The notes under the pieces are model-generated. The model was not told where the DNA came from. It ran no database searches and saw nothing but the letters and a program-made list of their open reading frames with translations. A program made the translations under genes and the position numbers. Source: Planctomycetota bacterium (GTDB lineage Bacteria; Planctomycetota; Phycisphaerae; Phycisphaerales; UBA1924). From it: a stretch of DNA of 64,000 bases. Of this stretch, positions 1 to 8,547 are shown in pieces (the stretch's first letter is position 1; the number at the start of each line of letters is the position of its first letter). The DNA is taken from NCBI GenBank assembly GCA_024276195.1, contig JAJRXR010000054.1:1-64000 (forward strand), written 5' to 3'.

Positions 1-496
1 CGTCGCTCCTCGGCGCCAGCTTGATGGCTGAGTATCCGAAGTAGTCCTGGATCGCGATCCGTCCGCCGGGCGCGAGCGCGTTGGCCATGCCCCGGATCAC
101 CGTCGCCGGGTCCTGGCTGAAGCAGAGCACCCAGCGCGCGTACGCGACATCAAACATCCCGCGTTCGTTGGCGAGCAGCGCATCGAGATCGTGGATATCG
201 CCCCGGATCGCGCTCGCGTGCGCGAGCCCGTTGGCGCGCATTCGTTCGCCGAACTGCTCGACGAACTCGGGCGAGCCCTCGACGCCGAGCACGCGACCGC
301 CCGGCCCGACGAGCTGGGCCAGATCGGCGCCGGCGAACCCGGGGCCGCACCCGATGTCAAGCACGCGCGAGCCCGGTCGGATCCGCGCCCGTTCCCAGAT
401 CGCCGCGGCGTACGACGCCCAGAGTCGGTGCTGCACACCGAGGCGGGCAGATTCAACGGTGTCGGTCCCGAGCAGATAATCCTCAGTCGTTGGCAT
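1..496 (-). CDS. class I SAM-dependent methyltransferase (3' end outside window)
   Basis: About 165 N-terminal residues are present; the frame is still open at base 1, so the C-terminus is missing. Motif I, VLDIGCGPGFAG (residues 45-56), is the glycine loop that binds S-adenosylmethionine. It is followed by an acidic strand-2 end (GVEGSPEFVEQF, 71-82), a D-box-like FDVAYARWVL (115-124) and the post-motif LAPGGRIAIQDYFG (141-154). This order is that of small-molecule (UbiE/BioC-like) methyltransferases, but the substrate cannot be told. The ATG at 494-496 is the first one in frame. The VOC gene lies 44 bp upstream on the same strand, so the two may be co-transcribed. Confidence 0.85.
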   Translation of the reverse strand, partial: MPTTEDYLLGTDTVESARLGVQHRLWASYAAAIWERARIRPGSRVLDIGCGPGFAGADLAQLVGPGGRVLGVEGSPEFVEQFGERMRANGLAHASAIRGDIHDLDALLANERGMFDVAYARWVLCFSQDPATVIRGMANALAPGGRIAIQDYFGYSAIKLAPRSD

Positions 497-540
497 GGGC
501 AATCGTACGCCGCCTTCCCCGCGCGGTTCATCGGGTGGAA

Positions 541-1041
541 CTACCCGTCCGAGCGGTGTTTCTGGTCTAGGCGCAGGGCTGCGAGGCGGGCGTCCTCGTC
601 TGTCACGGTGCTGTCGCAGCAGACGAGTTCGAGCATGTTCCCCTCGGGATCCTCGTAGAAAATTGCCTTTGCACACACATGCTCGAACCGGACCACCGAG
701 GTCGTCACCCCGAGCCCCGCGAGGCGTTCAAGCTCGCGCTCGTGGTCGTACTCTTCGATCTCGAAGGCCATGTGGTTCAGCGCGGACCGGCGTTGGTCGA
801 TGGTGTCGAACCGGTGGGCGCCCTTGCCGTGGCGGGCGGGGTCGATCAGCACCAGCAGTTGCGGGTGCGCCCGCCCCAGCGCCGAATCCAGCGCCGCGAC
901 TTCGAGGAACACGATCGTCGGGTCGTCGAACGGGAACCGGCTGTGCGGGCGCAGCCCGACGACGTCGGCATAGAACCGGACCATCGCGTCCATGTCCCGC
1001 ACGTTCAGGACAACCTCGGCAAACCCGCAGATCACGCTCAT
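541..1041 (-). CDS. VOC (glyoxalase/dioxygenase-fold) family protein
   Basis: This 166-residue protein has the paired beta-alpha-beta-beta-beta modules of the vicinal oxygen chelate superfamily. The first module opens with FAEVVLNVRDMDAMVRFYADVVGL (typical 'fYxdvLGl' start), the second with LNHMAFEIEEYDHERE and ends EDPEGNMLELV. The His of LNHMAFE and the Glu of NMLELV are at metal-ligand positions; the first-module ligand after VVLNV is not an obvious His. Members include glyoxalase I, ring-cleavage dioxygenases and antibiotic-resistance proteins; no specific reaction can be assigned. It probably leads a short transcript with the methyltransferase 44 bp downstream, and it ends with TAG. Confidence 0.88.
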   Translation of the reverse strand: MSVICGFAEVVLNVRDMDAMVRFYADVVGLRPHSRFPFDDPTIVFLEVAALDSALGRAHPQLLVLIDPARHGKGAHRFDTIDQRRSALNHMAFEIEEYDHERELERLAGLGVTTSVVRFEHVCAKAIFYEDPEGNMLELVCCDSTVTDEDARLAALRLDQKHRSDG

Positions 1042-1198
1042 CGCTTCTCCAATCCGGTTTCTTCAGCGCGCCCCGGGCAAGCCTTGCACGCCGGTCCAAT
1101 GATGCCCCGTGCCCCCCGACACCGACGAGTCTATCCCCCCCTCCCGAACTCCCGGCGCGCTCACCAGGCACGTCTTCGTCTCCTTCCTCCCCAGCTCG

Positions 1199-2494
1199 AT
1201 GCCCCTGCTCAGCCGCATGAACTACCGGCGTGAGCTGACTGCGGCCATTTTTTTCCCGCTCGTGCTGGCCGCGGTCGAGGGCGGCGTCTCGGGCGTGATC
1301 GTCAAGAACGTGTACGACGGGGTCGTGGGCGCCTCGACGCTGAACTACGTCGTCGCCGGTCTCGTCGCGGCGCCCGCGTTCGCCAACGTCGTCAGCTTCC
1401 TCTGGGCCAGGCTCGCCCACGGCGTCCACAAGATCCGCTTCATCAACGCCCTCCAGCTCGGGATGATCATCTCTGTCACGCTCCTGGCCCTCTCTCCCCG
1501 CACGCCCGCGGGCCTGGTCATGTTTCTTGGGCTGGTGCTGAGCACACGCATCTGCTACTCGGGCGTCATCACGCTCCGCTCAACGATCTGGGGCGTGAAC
1601 TACCCGCGCGGCGCCCGGGCGCGCATCGCTGGCAAGCTGACCACGGTCCAGGTTATCGTCGTCGCCCTCATCGGCTATGGGCTTGGCGAGGCCATGCAGC
1701 AGCGCTCCGACGCGTACCGCCTGCTCCTGCCGCTGGGCGCAGCTATTGCCCTCGTCGGGGTTTTGTCCTGGAGCCGCGTGCGCGTCCGCGGGCATCGGCG
1801 CCTGCTCCGCGTCGAGCGTGAGCACGAGCGAGGCGAGCGACCCAGCTTCAACCCCGCGTCCATGGTCCGCGTCCTGCGCGAGGACCGGCGCTACGACAAG
1901 TACATGACGGCTCAGATGCTCCTGGGCCTGGGGAACATGATGACCTGGGCGCCGGTGGTCATCATGGTCAAGGATGTGTTCGAGATCGAGTACCGCGCCG
2001 TTGCGTTGACGTACTCGATCCCGCTGCTGGCGATGCCGCTGTCGATCCCGATCTGGGCGCGTCTGCTCGACAAGCGCCACGTTGTGTACTTCCGGTCAGT
2101 CCATTCCTGGTTCTTCGTGCTCTCGACGGGGTTCGTCCTCGCGTCGGGTCTTCTGGTGTCGTTGCCGCTGCTCATTGTGGGTGTTGTCATCAAGGGCTTC
2201 GCCTTCGGCGGGGGCGCCCTGGCGTGGAACCTCGGGCACCACGACTTCGCCCCCGAGGACCGGGCCTCGCAGTACATGGCCGTCCATGTCACGCTGACCG
2301 GCCTGCGCGGGCTCATCGCCCCATTTCTGGGTGTCATGCTGTATCAGCTCTTTGAGTCCATCTCCCCCGGCGCCGGTCCGTGGGTTTTCGCTGTCGCCTG
2401 TGTCATTGTCATCTTCGCCGCCCTGGGCTTTGTCGCCCTGCAGCGCCAGATGGCGCGCGAGAGCGCCGTTGAGCGCACAGCCGGCGGGGCGTAA
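1199..2494 (+). CDS. major facilitator superfamily (MFS) transporter
   Basis: A membrane protein of about 431 residues with roughly 10-12 hydrophobic helices, for example LTAAIFFPLVLAAVEGGVSG, LNYVVAGLVAAPAFANVVSF and MMTWAPVVIMV. A charged central loop (RVRVRGHRRLLRVEREHERGE) splits it into two six-helix halves, as in MFS carriers. The substrate is unknown; the distant resemblance is to planctomycete and cyanobacterial MFS proteins of undefined role. The ATG at 1199 lies just before the first helix; an in-frame GTG at 1109 would add 30 polar residues with no membrane segment. The stop is only 9 bp before recQ, so the two genes are likely one transcript. Confidence 0.82.
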   Translation: MPLLSRMNYRRELTAAIFFPLVLAAVEGGVSGVIVKNVYDGVVGASTLNYVVAGLVAAPAFANVVSFLWARLAHGVHKIRFINALQLGMIISVTLLALSPRTPAGLVMFLGLVLSTRICYSGVITLRSTIWGVNYPRGARARIAGKLTTVQVIVVALIGYGLGEAMQQRSDAYRLLLPLGAAIALVGVLSWSRVRVRGHRRLLRVEREHERGERPSFNPASMVRVLREDRRYDKYMTAQMLLGLGNMMTWAPVVIMVKDVFEIEYRAVALTYSIPLLAMPLSIPIWARLLDKRHVVYFRSVHSWFFVLSTGFVLASGLLVSLPLLIVGVVIKGFAFGGGALAWNLGHHDFAPEDRASQYMAVHVTLTGLRGLIAPFLGVMLYQLFESISPGAGPWVFAVACVIVIFAALGFVALQRQMARESAVERTAGGA

Positions 2495-2503
2495 GCTCTT
2501 CCG

Positions 2504-4771
2504 ATGCCCACCGCCGAGCCCGATCTGTCTGTCGATTCCATCCGCTCGGTCCTGCGCGATGTCTGGGGGCACGAGCAGCTGCGCGACCTGCAAGAGCCGG
2601 CCATCCGCGCCGCGCTCGACGGGCGCGACTCGCTCGTCGTCCTGCCTACCGGCGGCGGCAAGAGCCTCTGCTACCAGCTCCCGCCGCTCTTGACCGGAAA
2701 GCCCACCCTCATCGTCAGCCCGCTGATCTCGCTGATGAACGACCAGGTCGCCTCGCTGACCGCCTCGGGCGTGCCAGCTGCGGCGCTGCACTCTGGCCTG
2801 GGCAACGCCGAGCTTCGCTCGATCGAAGGCGCGTTCGAGTCGGGGGAGCTGAAGCTGCTCTTCGTCGCGCCCGAGCGTCTGATGAACCCGGGCTTGCTCT
2901 CGATGGCCAAGCGCGCTGGCGTCGCGTGCGTCGCCATCGACGAGGCGCACTGCATCAGCGCCTGGGGGCACGACTTCCGCCCGGAGTACCGCCAGCTCGC
3001 CTCGATCCGCCAGCGCTTGCCCGATGTGACGCTCCAGGCCCTGACCGCGACGGCCACGCCGCGCGTCCGCGAGGACATCATCGCCCAGCTCGCGCTGCGC
3101 GACCCCGAGGTCCTCGTCGGCGTCTTCGACCGCCCGAACCTGACGTATCGGGTCCTGCCGCGCGTCAAGCTCGAAGAGCAGGTCGCCGAGATTGCTTCGC
3201 GCCACCGCGGCTCGGGCATGGGCGAGGGCGAGGAGGGCGTGATTGTGTATTGCCTCTCGCGCAAGGACACCGAGAGGCTCGCCGACGGGCTCACCAGTCG
3301 CGGCATCGACGCCCGCGCCTACCACGCAGGCCTCGCCTCCAAAAAGCGCTCCCGCGTCGAGCGCGACTTCACGACCGAGCGCGTCAACGTCGTCTGCGCC
3401 ACCGTCGCGTTCGGCATGGGCATCGACCGGTCCAACGTCCGGTGCGTCATCCACGCCTGCCTGCCGCGCTCGGTCGAGGCGTTCCAGCAGGAGACGGGGC
3501 GGGCCGGGCGCGACGGCTTGCCGGGTGAGTGCGTGCTGCTCCACTCACCCGCGGACATTGTGCGATGGAGCCGCCTGATCGAGATGCCGGGCGACTATGG
3601 CCCGCCCGATCCGGATTTCGTCAAGGCCCAGCTCGACCTGCTCAACCAGATGCGCGCCATCGCCACCGGCGGGGAGTGCCGACACAAGGCCTTGTCTGAG
3701 CACTTTGGTCAGACGTACACCCCGCCCGAGGGCGGCGAGGGGTGTGGCGCCTGCGACATCTGCCTGGGCGAGCTCAAAGAGGCCGACGATGCGGAGACCG
3801 TCGCCAAGAAAATCATCTCCTGCGTCGCCCGTTTCGCGCACCACGCCGAGGCGACCGGCAGCCCGGCAACGCAGTTCGGCGCCAAGCACCTCGTCGAGGT
3901 TCTCGCCGGCGCAAGGACCAAACGGATCGAACAGTTCGGGCACCACACGCTCTCGACCTACGCCCTGCTCAGCGAAACCCCCCGCGACATCATCGACGCC
4001 TTCGTCAACCAGCTCATCGACCAGGGCGCCCTCGCGCGCGCGCCGGGCGATCGTCCAGTCATCCATCTCACCGACGCCTCGCGCGAGTTCCTCGCGGGGC
4101 GGCGCTCGGTTCGCCTCATCGAGCCGGCAGTCGCGCCCAGAATCTCCAAGCGTGATACCGCTTCCTGGGAAGGTGTTGACCGTGATCTGTTCGATCGTCT
4201 CCGCGCCCTGCGCAGCCAGATCGCCGAGGATCGCGGTGTCCCGCCCTACATCATCTTCTCCGACAACACACTCCGCGACATGGCCCGGGCACGCCCGTCA
4301 AAGACCGGCCTCCTCCTGAACATCAGCGGCGTCGGCTCGCGCAAGCTCGAAGAGTTCGGCGACGCCTTCGTCGAGGCCATCGTCAGCCACTGCGAAGCTG
4401 GCGAGATCGAGATGGACACCGCGCTCGTGGACCCGAGGCCACGCCAGCGCCGACCCGCGCCCGCGAGAAGCTCCTCGTCACGGAACGAGGCCGCCTACCG
4501 CCTGCTGCTCGAGAGCGCTTCGCTTGATACGGTCGCCGAGCAGGCCGGATGCACAACCGGGACGGCGGCCAAACGTCTTGTCGAGCTGATCGAGGAGGGC
4601 AAGGTTTCTGATATCTCGCCCTGGGTCGATCAAGAAACCTTCACCCGGGCCGACGCCGCCTTTGCTGAGCTTGGCGACGAACGCCTCAAGCCGGTGCGCG
4701 ATCACCTCGACGAAGAGATCGACTATGACGCGTTGCACATCGTCCGGGCGATGCGCACGCGTCAGTTGTAG
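2504..4771 (+). CDS. recQ: ATP-dependent DNA helicase RecQ
   Basis: A 3'-5' superfamily 2 helicase acting in recombination and fork repair; at 755 residues it is longer than E. coli RecQ (~610). Motif I LPTGGGKSLCYQLP lies at ~46-59, the DEAH box with RecQ aromatic loop AIDEAHCISAWGHDFRPEY at ~143-161 and motif VI QQETGRAGRDG at ~328. The RQC zinc module has the ligands CRH...CGACDIC (~392-420). An HRDC domain follows (FDRLRALRSQIAEDRGVPPY, ~560), then an extra C-terminal helical domain (~660-755, EAAYRLLLESASLDTVAEQAGC) like the helix-turn-helix tail of longer RecQ proteins. It sits 9 bp after the MFS gene, ends with TAG, and is followed by a short palindrome. Confidence 0.97.
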   Translation: MPTAEPDLSVDSIRSVLRDVWGHEQLRDLQEPAIRAALDGRDSLVVLPTGGGKSLCYQLPPLLTGKPTLIVSPLISLMNDQVASLTASGVPAAALHSGLGNAELRSIEGAFESGELKLLFVAPERLMNPGLLSMAKRAGVACVAIDEAHCISAWGHDFRPEYRQLASIRQRLPDVTLQALTATATPRVREDIIAQLALRDPEVLVGVFDRPNLTYRVLPRVKLEEQVAEIASRHRGSGMGEGEEGVIVYCLSRKDTERLADGLTSRGIDARAYHAGLASKKRSRVERDFTTERVNVVCATVAFGMGIDRSNVRCVIHACLPRSVEAFQQETGRAGRDGLPGECVLLHSPADIVRWSRLIEMPGDYGPPDPDFVKAQLDLLNQMRAIATGGECRHKALSEHFGQTYTPPEGGEGCGACDICLGELKEADDAETVAKKIISCVARFAHHAEATGSPATQFGAKHLVEVLAGARTKRIEQFGHHTLSTYALLSETPRDIIDAFVNQLIDQGALARAPGDRPVIHLTDASREFLAGRRSVRLIEPAVAPRISKRDTASWEGVDRDLFDRLRALRSQIAEDRGVPPYIIFSDNTLRDMARARPSKTGLLLNISGVGSRKLEEFGDAFVEAIVSHCEAGEIEMDTALVDPRPRQRRPAPARSSSSRNEAAYRLLLESASLDTVAEQAGCTTGTAAKRLVELIEEGKVSDISPWVDQETFTRADAAFAELGDERLKPVRDHLDEEIDYDALHIVRAMRTRQL

Positions 4772-4787
4772 TCGGCGCCATCATCGG

Positions 4788-4813
4788 TGGGGCAGGCGTC
4801 CCGCCTGTCTGGG
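4788..4813. repeat. short palindromic repeat CAGGCG-TCC-CGCCTG after recQ
   Basis: The inverted repeat CAGGCG/CGCCTG with loop TCC (4793-4807) is preceded by GTGGGG. The same unit occurs at 6330-6346 and, on the other strand, at 29832-29846. It lies 17 bp after the recQ stop and in front of the convergent NTF2-like gene, so it could also act as a transcript end, but there is no U-run. Confidence 0.7.
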
Positions 4814-5329
4814 CTAGGGTTCGCCGCCCTGGTCGCCCGGCTCAGGCGCCAGGATCAGCTCGACCACCGACTTGGCCCTGTCATTGGGAACCGTGAATGA
4901 GTAGCTGTACTGGGCGATTTTCCAGGTGCCCTTGGTGAAGACCAGGACGCCCTGGCCCCGCAGCGTGCCGTACTTCTCGTTGTCGAGCAACTCGTCAAAC
5001 CAGGCTGTACGCTTCCCCATAATGGAGACGCGCCTTGCGCGCGGTTTGTACGCCCACCCCTTGCCCTGCTCAACCATGAACGGGCGGGCGTAGTCCATGA
5101 ACTCGGCCTTGGTCCAGCGTTCGCTAGCGTCGGTGCCGAGGAACGAGCCGCCCTCATCCATGAGCGCGAAGTATCCGTCGAAGTCCGCCTCGCTCGCAGC
5201 TCTGTGGAAGGCGTTTAAGACCTCGCGGACGTCGGCGACGCCTGCGGACGAACCCGAGCCACCGCGAAGCCCCAGCGAACTCGTCAGCACCATGGCGCCG
5301 AACACACCGATCCAAGTCCTACGTCGCAT
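4814..5329 (-). CDS. secreted NTF2-fold (SnoaL-like) protein
   Basis: A 171-residue protein with a basic N-terminus (MRRRTW) and a hydrophobic stretch (IGVFGAMVLTSSLGL) that looks like a signal peptide, followed by a Gly/Ser-rich linker. The rest reads as one SnoaL_3/DUF4440-type domain: VREVLNAFHRAASEADFDGYFALM starts the helical cone, FLGTDASERWTKAEF is the usual substrate-lip motif, and GVLVFTKGTWKIAQYSYSFTVPN forms the last strands. Such proteins are often described as SnoaL-like; many have no catalytic role. No partner is evident. It is transcribed 12 bp after the truncated haemoglobin gene, so both are probably in one operon. Confidence 0.75.
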   Translation of the reverse strand: MRRRTWIGVFGAMVLTSSLGLRGGSGSSAGVADVREVLNAFHRAASEADFDGYFALMDEGGSFLGTDASERWTKAEFMDYARPFMVEQGKGWAYKPRARRVSIMGKRTAWFDELLDNEKYGTLRGQGVLVFTKGTWKIAQYSYSFTVPNDRAKSVVELILAPEPGDQGGEP

Positions 5330-5341
5330 TTCGACTCTCCT

Positions 5342-5797
5342 CTACTCCGTGTTCACCATCCACGCGCTGAACTTCACCAGAAACTCGATGAACCCTTCCA
5401 GGTGCTCCGCTGGGAACCCGTACTTCTCGGTCGCGTCCTCGAGCACATCCCCGAAGCAGCGCAGCCACTCCTGACGCGCCGCCTCGTCGATCTCGACGAT
5501 CAGATGGCGCTGCCTCATCCGCGGCGCCCCGTACCGCTGCTGATACAGCGGAGGCCCGCCGAGAAGGAACACAAAGAACGCCCCCGACTTATCCGCCGCG
5601 GCCATGTGCTCTTCGGGGTCCGACGCGAACAGGTGGGCGACCGACGACTCCGCCAGCAGGACGTACAGATCCCGAATCATCCGGAAGATCGCCTCCTCGC
5701 CCATCGCGGGGAAGATCTCCGGGCTCACCGACCCGTTGGGCGGCGGGGTCACCAGCGGCGTGTGAATCGGCTTGGTCCGCTCTGTCATCGCCCCCAT
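5342..5797 (-). CDS. truncated haemoglobin (group II-like globin)
   Basis: The 151-residue protein carries a short 2-on-2 globin fold: IFRMIRDLYVLLAESSVAHLF forms helices A-E, and GGPPLYQQRYGAPRMRQRHLIVEI is the typical group II stretch with the proximal (F8) His in RQRH. A conserved Trp (G8) is in EARQEWLRCF-like text (EAARQEWLRCF). Group II globins bind haem and are linked to oxygen or NO chemistry. About 25 residues precede the globin core; a later Met near the core is possible. It lies 12 bp upstream of the NTF2-like gene in the same direction. Confidence 0.88.
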   Translation of the reverse strand: MGAMTERTKPIHTPLVTPPPNGSVSPEIFPAMGEEAIFRMIRDLYVLLAESSVAHLFASDPEEHMAAADKSGAFFVFLLGGPPLYQQRYGAPRMRQRHLIVEIDEAARQEWLRCFGDVLEDATEKYGFPAEHLEGFIEFLVKFSAWMVNTE

Positions 5798-5950
5798 CCT
5801 ATCGCACGGCGCCTCGAACTCCTCCCGGTGCGTCCGAGAACTCCCTTTCCAGTTGTGAAGTGGGGGGGCGCCAGCCCTAGGCGGACCCCCGGGGGCGAAT
5901 CAGCACTCAAACGACTGATCCGACACTTTCCCAACGCCGATACACACGGC

Positions 5951-6316
5951 ATGAGCCGATTTGAAGCACTCCGGAAACTCCAGAGCGGCGAGCTGGTCGA
6001 TTCGCTCGGCCTGCGATCCAAGCCCCGCTTCATCACCACCATGGTGACCTGCGGCGCCGGGGAAGTCCTCGACATCTGCGCCGGCGGCCTGCGCGTCGTG
6101 TCCAAAAAGCCCTCGGGCGGACCCTCGGACCAGATCCACACGCTCACCGTTCAGAGCCCCTGGGGTCACTGCAACCTCGAAGTCCGCATCGTGTGGACCA
6201 AAAAAGTCAGCTGGCGACGCTTCGAGACCGGCGTGGAGTTCGTCGATCCGAAGGAAGCCTCCGGGCTCCTGCGCATCTGCTGGGATCCCCTCAACGGCCC
6301 CGCCAAGGCCGCCTAA
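5951..6316 (+). CDS. small PilZ-like domain protein
   Basis: The 121-residue protein begins MSRFEALRKLQSGELVDS. The core has 'VTCGAGEVLDICAGGLRVVSKKP', then 'VRIVWTKKVSWRRFETGVEFVDPKEA'. The pattern 'D-x-S/C-x-x-G' followed by '...GVEFVD' is that of PilZ domains, which bind cyclic di-GMP or act as inactive relatives. The usual RxxxR motif ahead of the first strand is not clear, though LRSKPRF lies at the right place, so c-di-GMP binding is uncertain. The frame stays open far upstream, but the ATG at 5951 is the first start that gives a sensible domain; upstream sequence is antisense to the globin gene. Monocistronic, with a palindrome 13 bp after its stop. Confidence 0.62.
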   Translation: MSRFEALRKLQSGELVDSLGLRSKPRFITTMVTCGAGEVLDICAGGLRVVSKKPSGGPSDQIHTLTVQSPWGHCNLEVRIVWTKKVSWRRFETGVEFVDPKEASGLLRICWDPLNGPAKAA

Positions 6317-6323
6317 AAAACTC

Positions 6324-6352
6324 AGTGGAACAGGCGTCCCGCCTGTCCTCCT
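6324..6352. repeat. short palindromic repeat ACAGGCG-TCC-CGCCTGT
   Basis: A perfect 7-bp stem with a TCC loop (6330-6346), the same unit as at 4793-4807. It sits between two convergent genes (PilZ-like and dimethylargininase). Confidence 0.7.
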
Positions 6353-6365
6353 TTATCTGTCTTCA

Positions 6366-7139
6366 TCAATCTTCATCAAGCAGTACGCACAGGCACGTTG
6401 CGCTCCCCTCGGCCTTCTGCATCTCGCTCAGCTCAACCTCGTGAACATCGAGCCCCAGCCCGCGCAGCGTCGCACTGGTTTTGGGCGCGCCCGCCGGCAC
6501 GACGATCGACCCGCCCACCAGCACGCCGTTGGCCGACCAGGGTTCGTCCGGCGTGACCTCGACAAGCTCGAGCCCCTCGAACGCGCTGGTATCGACCCAC
6601 GCGCTGTTGACAAGCACCCGCCCATCGCCGATCGAGCACGCCCCGGTCTTGAGGTGCAGGCACCCGGTCACGGGCACGGGGATCACGGTGTAGCCCAGGG
6701 GGCCGATGTGGGCGCGGAGCTGGTTGACACCCTCGTCGTTGGTGCGTGTGCCGCGACCGACGTACAGGGTCTTGCCGATGTGGATGACGTCGCCGCCCTC
6801 GATCGTCGCGGGGGCGGTGATGTGGGCCAGCTCGCGGTAGGGTGTGAGGGCGGCTTCCATGCTCGGGCGTTCGGCGCGCCGTGAGTCCGTCGCCGGGCGT
6901 GCGATCACGCCCAGCTCATCGACGACCACGACCGGGTCTTCGACGAACACCGCGTCGGGAAACTCGTCGGTCGCGGGGATCTCGACCACCTCACACCCGA
7001 TGCGGGCCAGGGCGGCCCGGTAGGCCGCGTGCTGGCGCAGGGCCAGCTCGTGGTCGATCGGTTCGCGCTGCTTGTGGGTGAGCAGGCAATCACCCATGGT
7101 CTTGCTGGGCTTGCGTACAATCGCGATCGTCCTGGGCAT
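6366..7139 (-). CDS. dimethylarginine dimethylaminohydrolase / arginine deiminase-family amidinohydrolase
   Basis: This 257-residue protein matches the DDAH family (beta/alpha propeller guanidino hydrolases), which converts methylated arginines to citrulline. Visible landmarks are the substrate-side PDAVFVEDPVVV (~62-73), ATIEGGDVIHIG (~113), the His region PVTGCLHLKTGACSI (~157) and the C-terminal nucleophile region KAEGSATCLCVLL (~242-254). The length fits DDAH (~255) rather than arginine deiminase (~410). It could also act on other guanidino compounds, since bacterial DDAH-like enzymes vary. No operon partner is visible; the TM2 gene follows, ending 74 bp beyond its start on the same strand. 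Confidence 0.85.
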   Translation of the reverse strand: MPRTIAIVRKPSKTMGDCLLTHKQREPIDHELALRQHAAYRAALARIGCEVVEIPATDEFPDAVFVEDPVVVVDELGVIARPATDSRRAERPSMEAALTPYRELAHITAPATIEGGDVIHIGKTLYVGRGTRTNDEGVNQLRAHIGPLGYTVIPVPVTGCLHLKTGACSIGDGRVLVNSAWVDTSAFEGLELVEVTPDEPWSANGVLVGGSIVVPAGAPKTSATLRGLGLDVHEVELSEMQKAEGSATCLCVLLDED

Positions 7140-7213
7140 CCGCGTCTCTCCTCTGCTCGCCGGGCGGCGTCACCGCCTGCGAGACGCCATGATACGCGGG
7201 CTGTTGAGCGAAC

Positions 7214-7513
7214 CTAGGCGGCCTTGACCGCCTCGGGTCGGTTGGCGTCGCCCTGCTCGAAGGCCTCGGCGAGGTCAACGCTGGAGAAGGGGACGCCGTC
7301 GCCATCTTCGGTGACCGTGATCGCCTCGTACAGCGCCCAGAGCGCCGCCAGCAGCGGGGGGATGCCGATGAGCAACCAGCCGACGGTGCCCATCACGAGC
7401 TGGATGATAGCGGGTTTCTTGCGACCGGCAAGGAAGTTGTGGACGCCGAGCGAGCCGAGGAAGACGGCGGTGATGACGTACACGAGACGCGAGCAGCGGG
7501 GGGCGGCGGACAT
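7214..7513 (-). CDS. TM2-domain membrane protein
   Basis: The frame is open to 7972, but the first convincing start is the ATG at 7511-7513, giving 99 residues. They read LVYVITAVFLGSLGVHNFLAGR, then AIIQLVMGTVGWLLIGIPPLLAALWALYEAI: two transmembrane helices joined by the short turn characteristic of TM2 domains ('lG.fGvHrFYlG' and 'G..giWwliDli'). A polar tail of about 28 residues follows. The function of bacterial TM2 proteins is unknown. It ends with TAG and faces the dimethylargininase gene upstream of its own stop. Confidence 0.82.
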   Translation of the reverse strand: MSAAPRCSRLVYVITAVFLGSLGVHNFLAGRKKPAIIQLVMGTVGWLLIGIPPLLAALWALYEAITVTEDGDGVPFSSVDLAEAFEQGDANRPEAVKAA

Positions 7514-7872
7514 AGGCGGGCTCCGGGTGAGGGTGGTGCGTGAGTTCGCGTTGACACCCTGCCAACCGGGGAGCGGCGGAGCACACGGGTTTGAAGGCCA
7601 GAGGAGCAGCGGCGTGAAGCTGTGCGGCTGGTGCGAGCAGGTTGGGCTGGGGGACGGGGTTCTTGGGCGTTGGGGGCGGCGGGGCAATGGGCAATGGGAG
7701 GAGGGGGGGCGGGCGCCTTCTCCCCTGGGGCGGGGAAGGGGCAGACCCCACGACTCGAAGACTCGTCGTCGGCGTGGGCGGGATGGTCGAGCCGCTGGGT
7801 CAGCCGCATGAACCCAGTGTTGGCGGGCGGCGGGGGGGCGAGGGGGAGGGGGGGAGGTATGCGGAGATAGAA
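7514..7872. other. G-rich intergenic stretch without a recognised gene
   Basis: About 360 bp lie between the TM2 gene start and the first REP hairpin. The top strand is strongly G-rich with several runs of 5-7 G (7680-7860), and there is an imperfect inverted repeat around 7727-7745 (TTCTCCCC / GGGGAA). Frames here are open on both strands only because of composition; none looks like a protein. Confidence 0.5.
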
Positions 7873-7910
7873 GGGTGCCGTGGAGACGCCGTCCTCGGCT
7901 TCTCCACGAA
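7873..7910 (+). repeat. REP hairpin (copy A) upstream of the RAYT
   Basis: GGGTGCC tail (7873-7879), then a two-part hairpin: outer stem CGTGGAGA/TCTCCACG, a single C opposite T, inner stem GCCG/CGGC and loop TCCT. It ends 23 bp before the transposase start. Same family as 8494-8528, 8548-8581, 8609-8644, 9759-9859 and, more divergent, 59291-59375. Confidence 0.85.
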
Positions 7911-7931
7911 CAAGCGCGGTAGCATGGACCT

Positions 7932-8444
7932 GTGAAGCGGATCGAGCACCCGAACCACGCGCGATATCTCACTTTTTCGTGCTACCAGCGTCTACCGCTG
8001 TTTGTGAACGACGCGATCAAGGATGTGTTTGTGGAGCAGCTCCGCGCCACACGCCGGGAGCACGAGGTCCTGTTGCACGCATGGGTCGTGATGCCGGAGC
8101 ATGTGCACATGGTCGTTCGGGCGCACGCCGGTTCGAGCGTGCCCGACGTGCTGCGCACGCTCAAGACGGGCGTCGCCAAGCGTGTGATCGCGCGATGGCG
8201 TGAACTGGACGCCCCGGTGCTCGGCAAGATCGAAGACCCGAGGGGAGCCGTCCGGTTCTGGCAGCGCGGCGGCGGGTACGACCGCAACCTCGTCATGGGC
8301 GCCGAGCTGTTCGAGAAGATCCGGTACGTCCACGAGAACCCGGTGCGTCGGGGTTTGGTCAAACATACCGAGGACTGGGCGTGGTCGTCGGCGCGGTGGT
8401 GGTCGGGAGATCGGGAAGGACAGATCCCGTGTGATCCGGTCTGA
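7932..8444 (+). CDS. REP-associated tyrosine transposase (RAYT, Y1/HUH family)
   Basis: The 170-residue protein belongs to the IS200/IS605-like Y1 transposase family, RAYT branch, which nicks and joins single-stranded REP DNA. It starts MKRIEHPNHARYLTFSCYQRLPLF, the usual RAYT opening (strand 1, 'hvt.s.y.r.p.f'). The metal-binding HUH motif is in AWVVMPEHVHMVVRAH (~52-67). The candidate nucleophile Tyr is in RGGGYDRNLV (~113-122), followed by the family hallmark KIRYVHENPVRRGLV and a WAWSSARWW tail. Full length and without visible damage. It is flanked by hairpins of one REP family at 7873-7910 upstream and three copies downstream, the arrangement expected of an active or recently active RAYT. 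Confidence 0.93.
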   Translation: MKRIEHPNHARYLTFSCYQRLPLFVNDAIKDVFVEQLRATRREHEVLLHAWVVMPEHVHMVVRAHAGSSVPDVLRTLKTGVAKRVIARWRELDAPVLGKIEDPRGAVRFWQRGGGYDRNLVMGAELFEKIRYVHENPVRRGLVKHTEDWAWSSARWWSGDREGQIPCDPV

Positions 8445-8493
8445 CCACCAATCAGCCAAACCACCTATAGGGGCGCCGTGCAGATAGGGGTAG

Positions 8494-8528
8494 GGGTGCC
8501 GTGCAGACGCCGCCGCGGCTTCTGCACG
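8494..8528 (+). repeat. REP hairpin (copy B), GTGCAGA variant
   Basis: GGGTGCC tail then outer stem CGTGCAGA/TCTGCACG, inner stem GCCG/CGGC and loop CCG. Compared with copy A, the outer stem differs by G-to-C on one arm and C-to-G on the other, so pairing is kept. A truncated start of a further copy (GGGCGCCGTGCAGAT) lies at 8471-8485. Confidence 0.85.
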
Positions 8529-8547
8529 ACGAAGCGCAGGAGAGGTT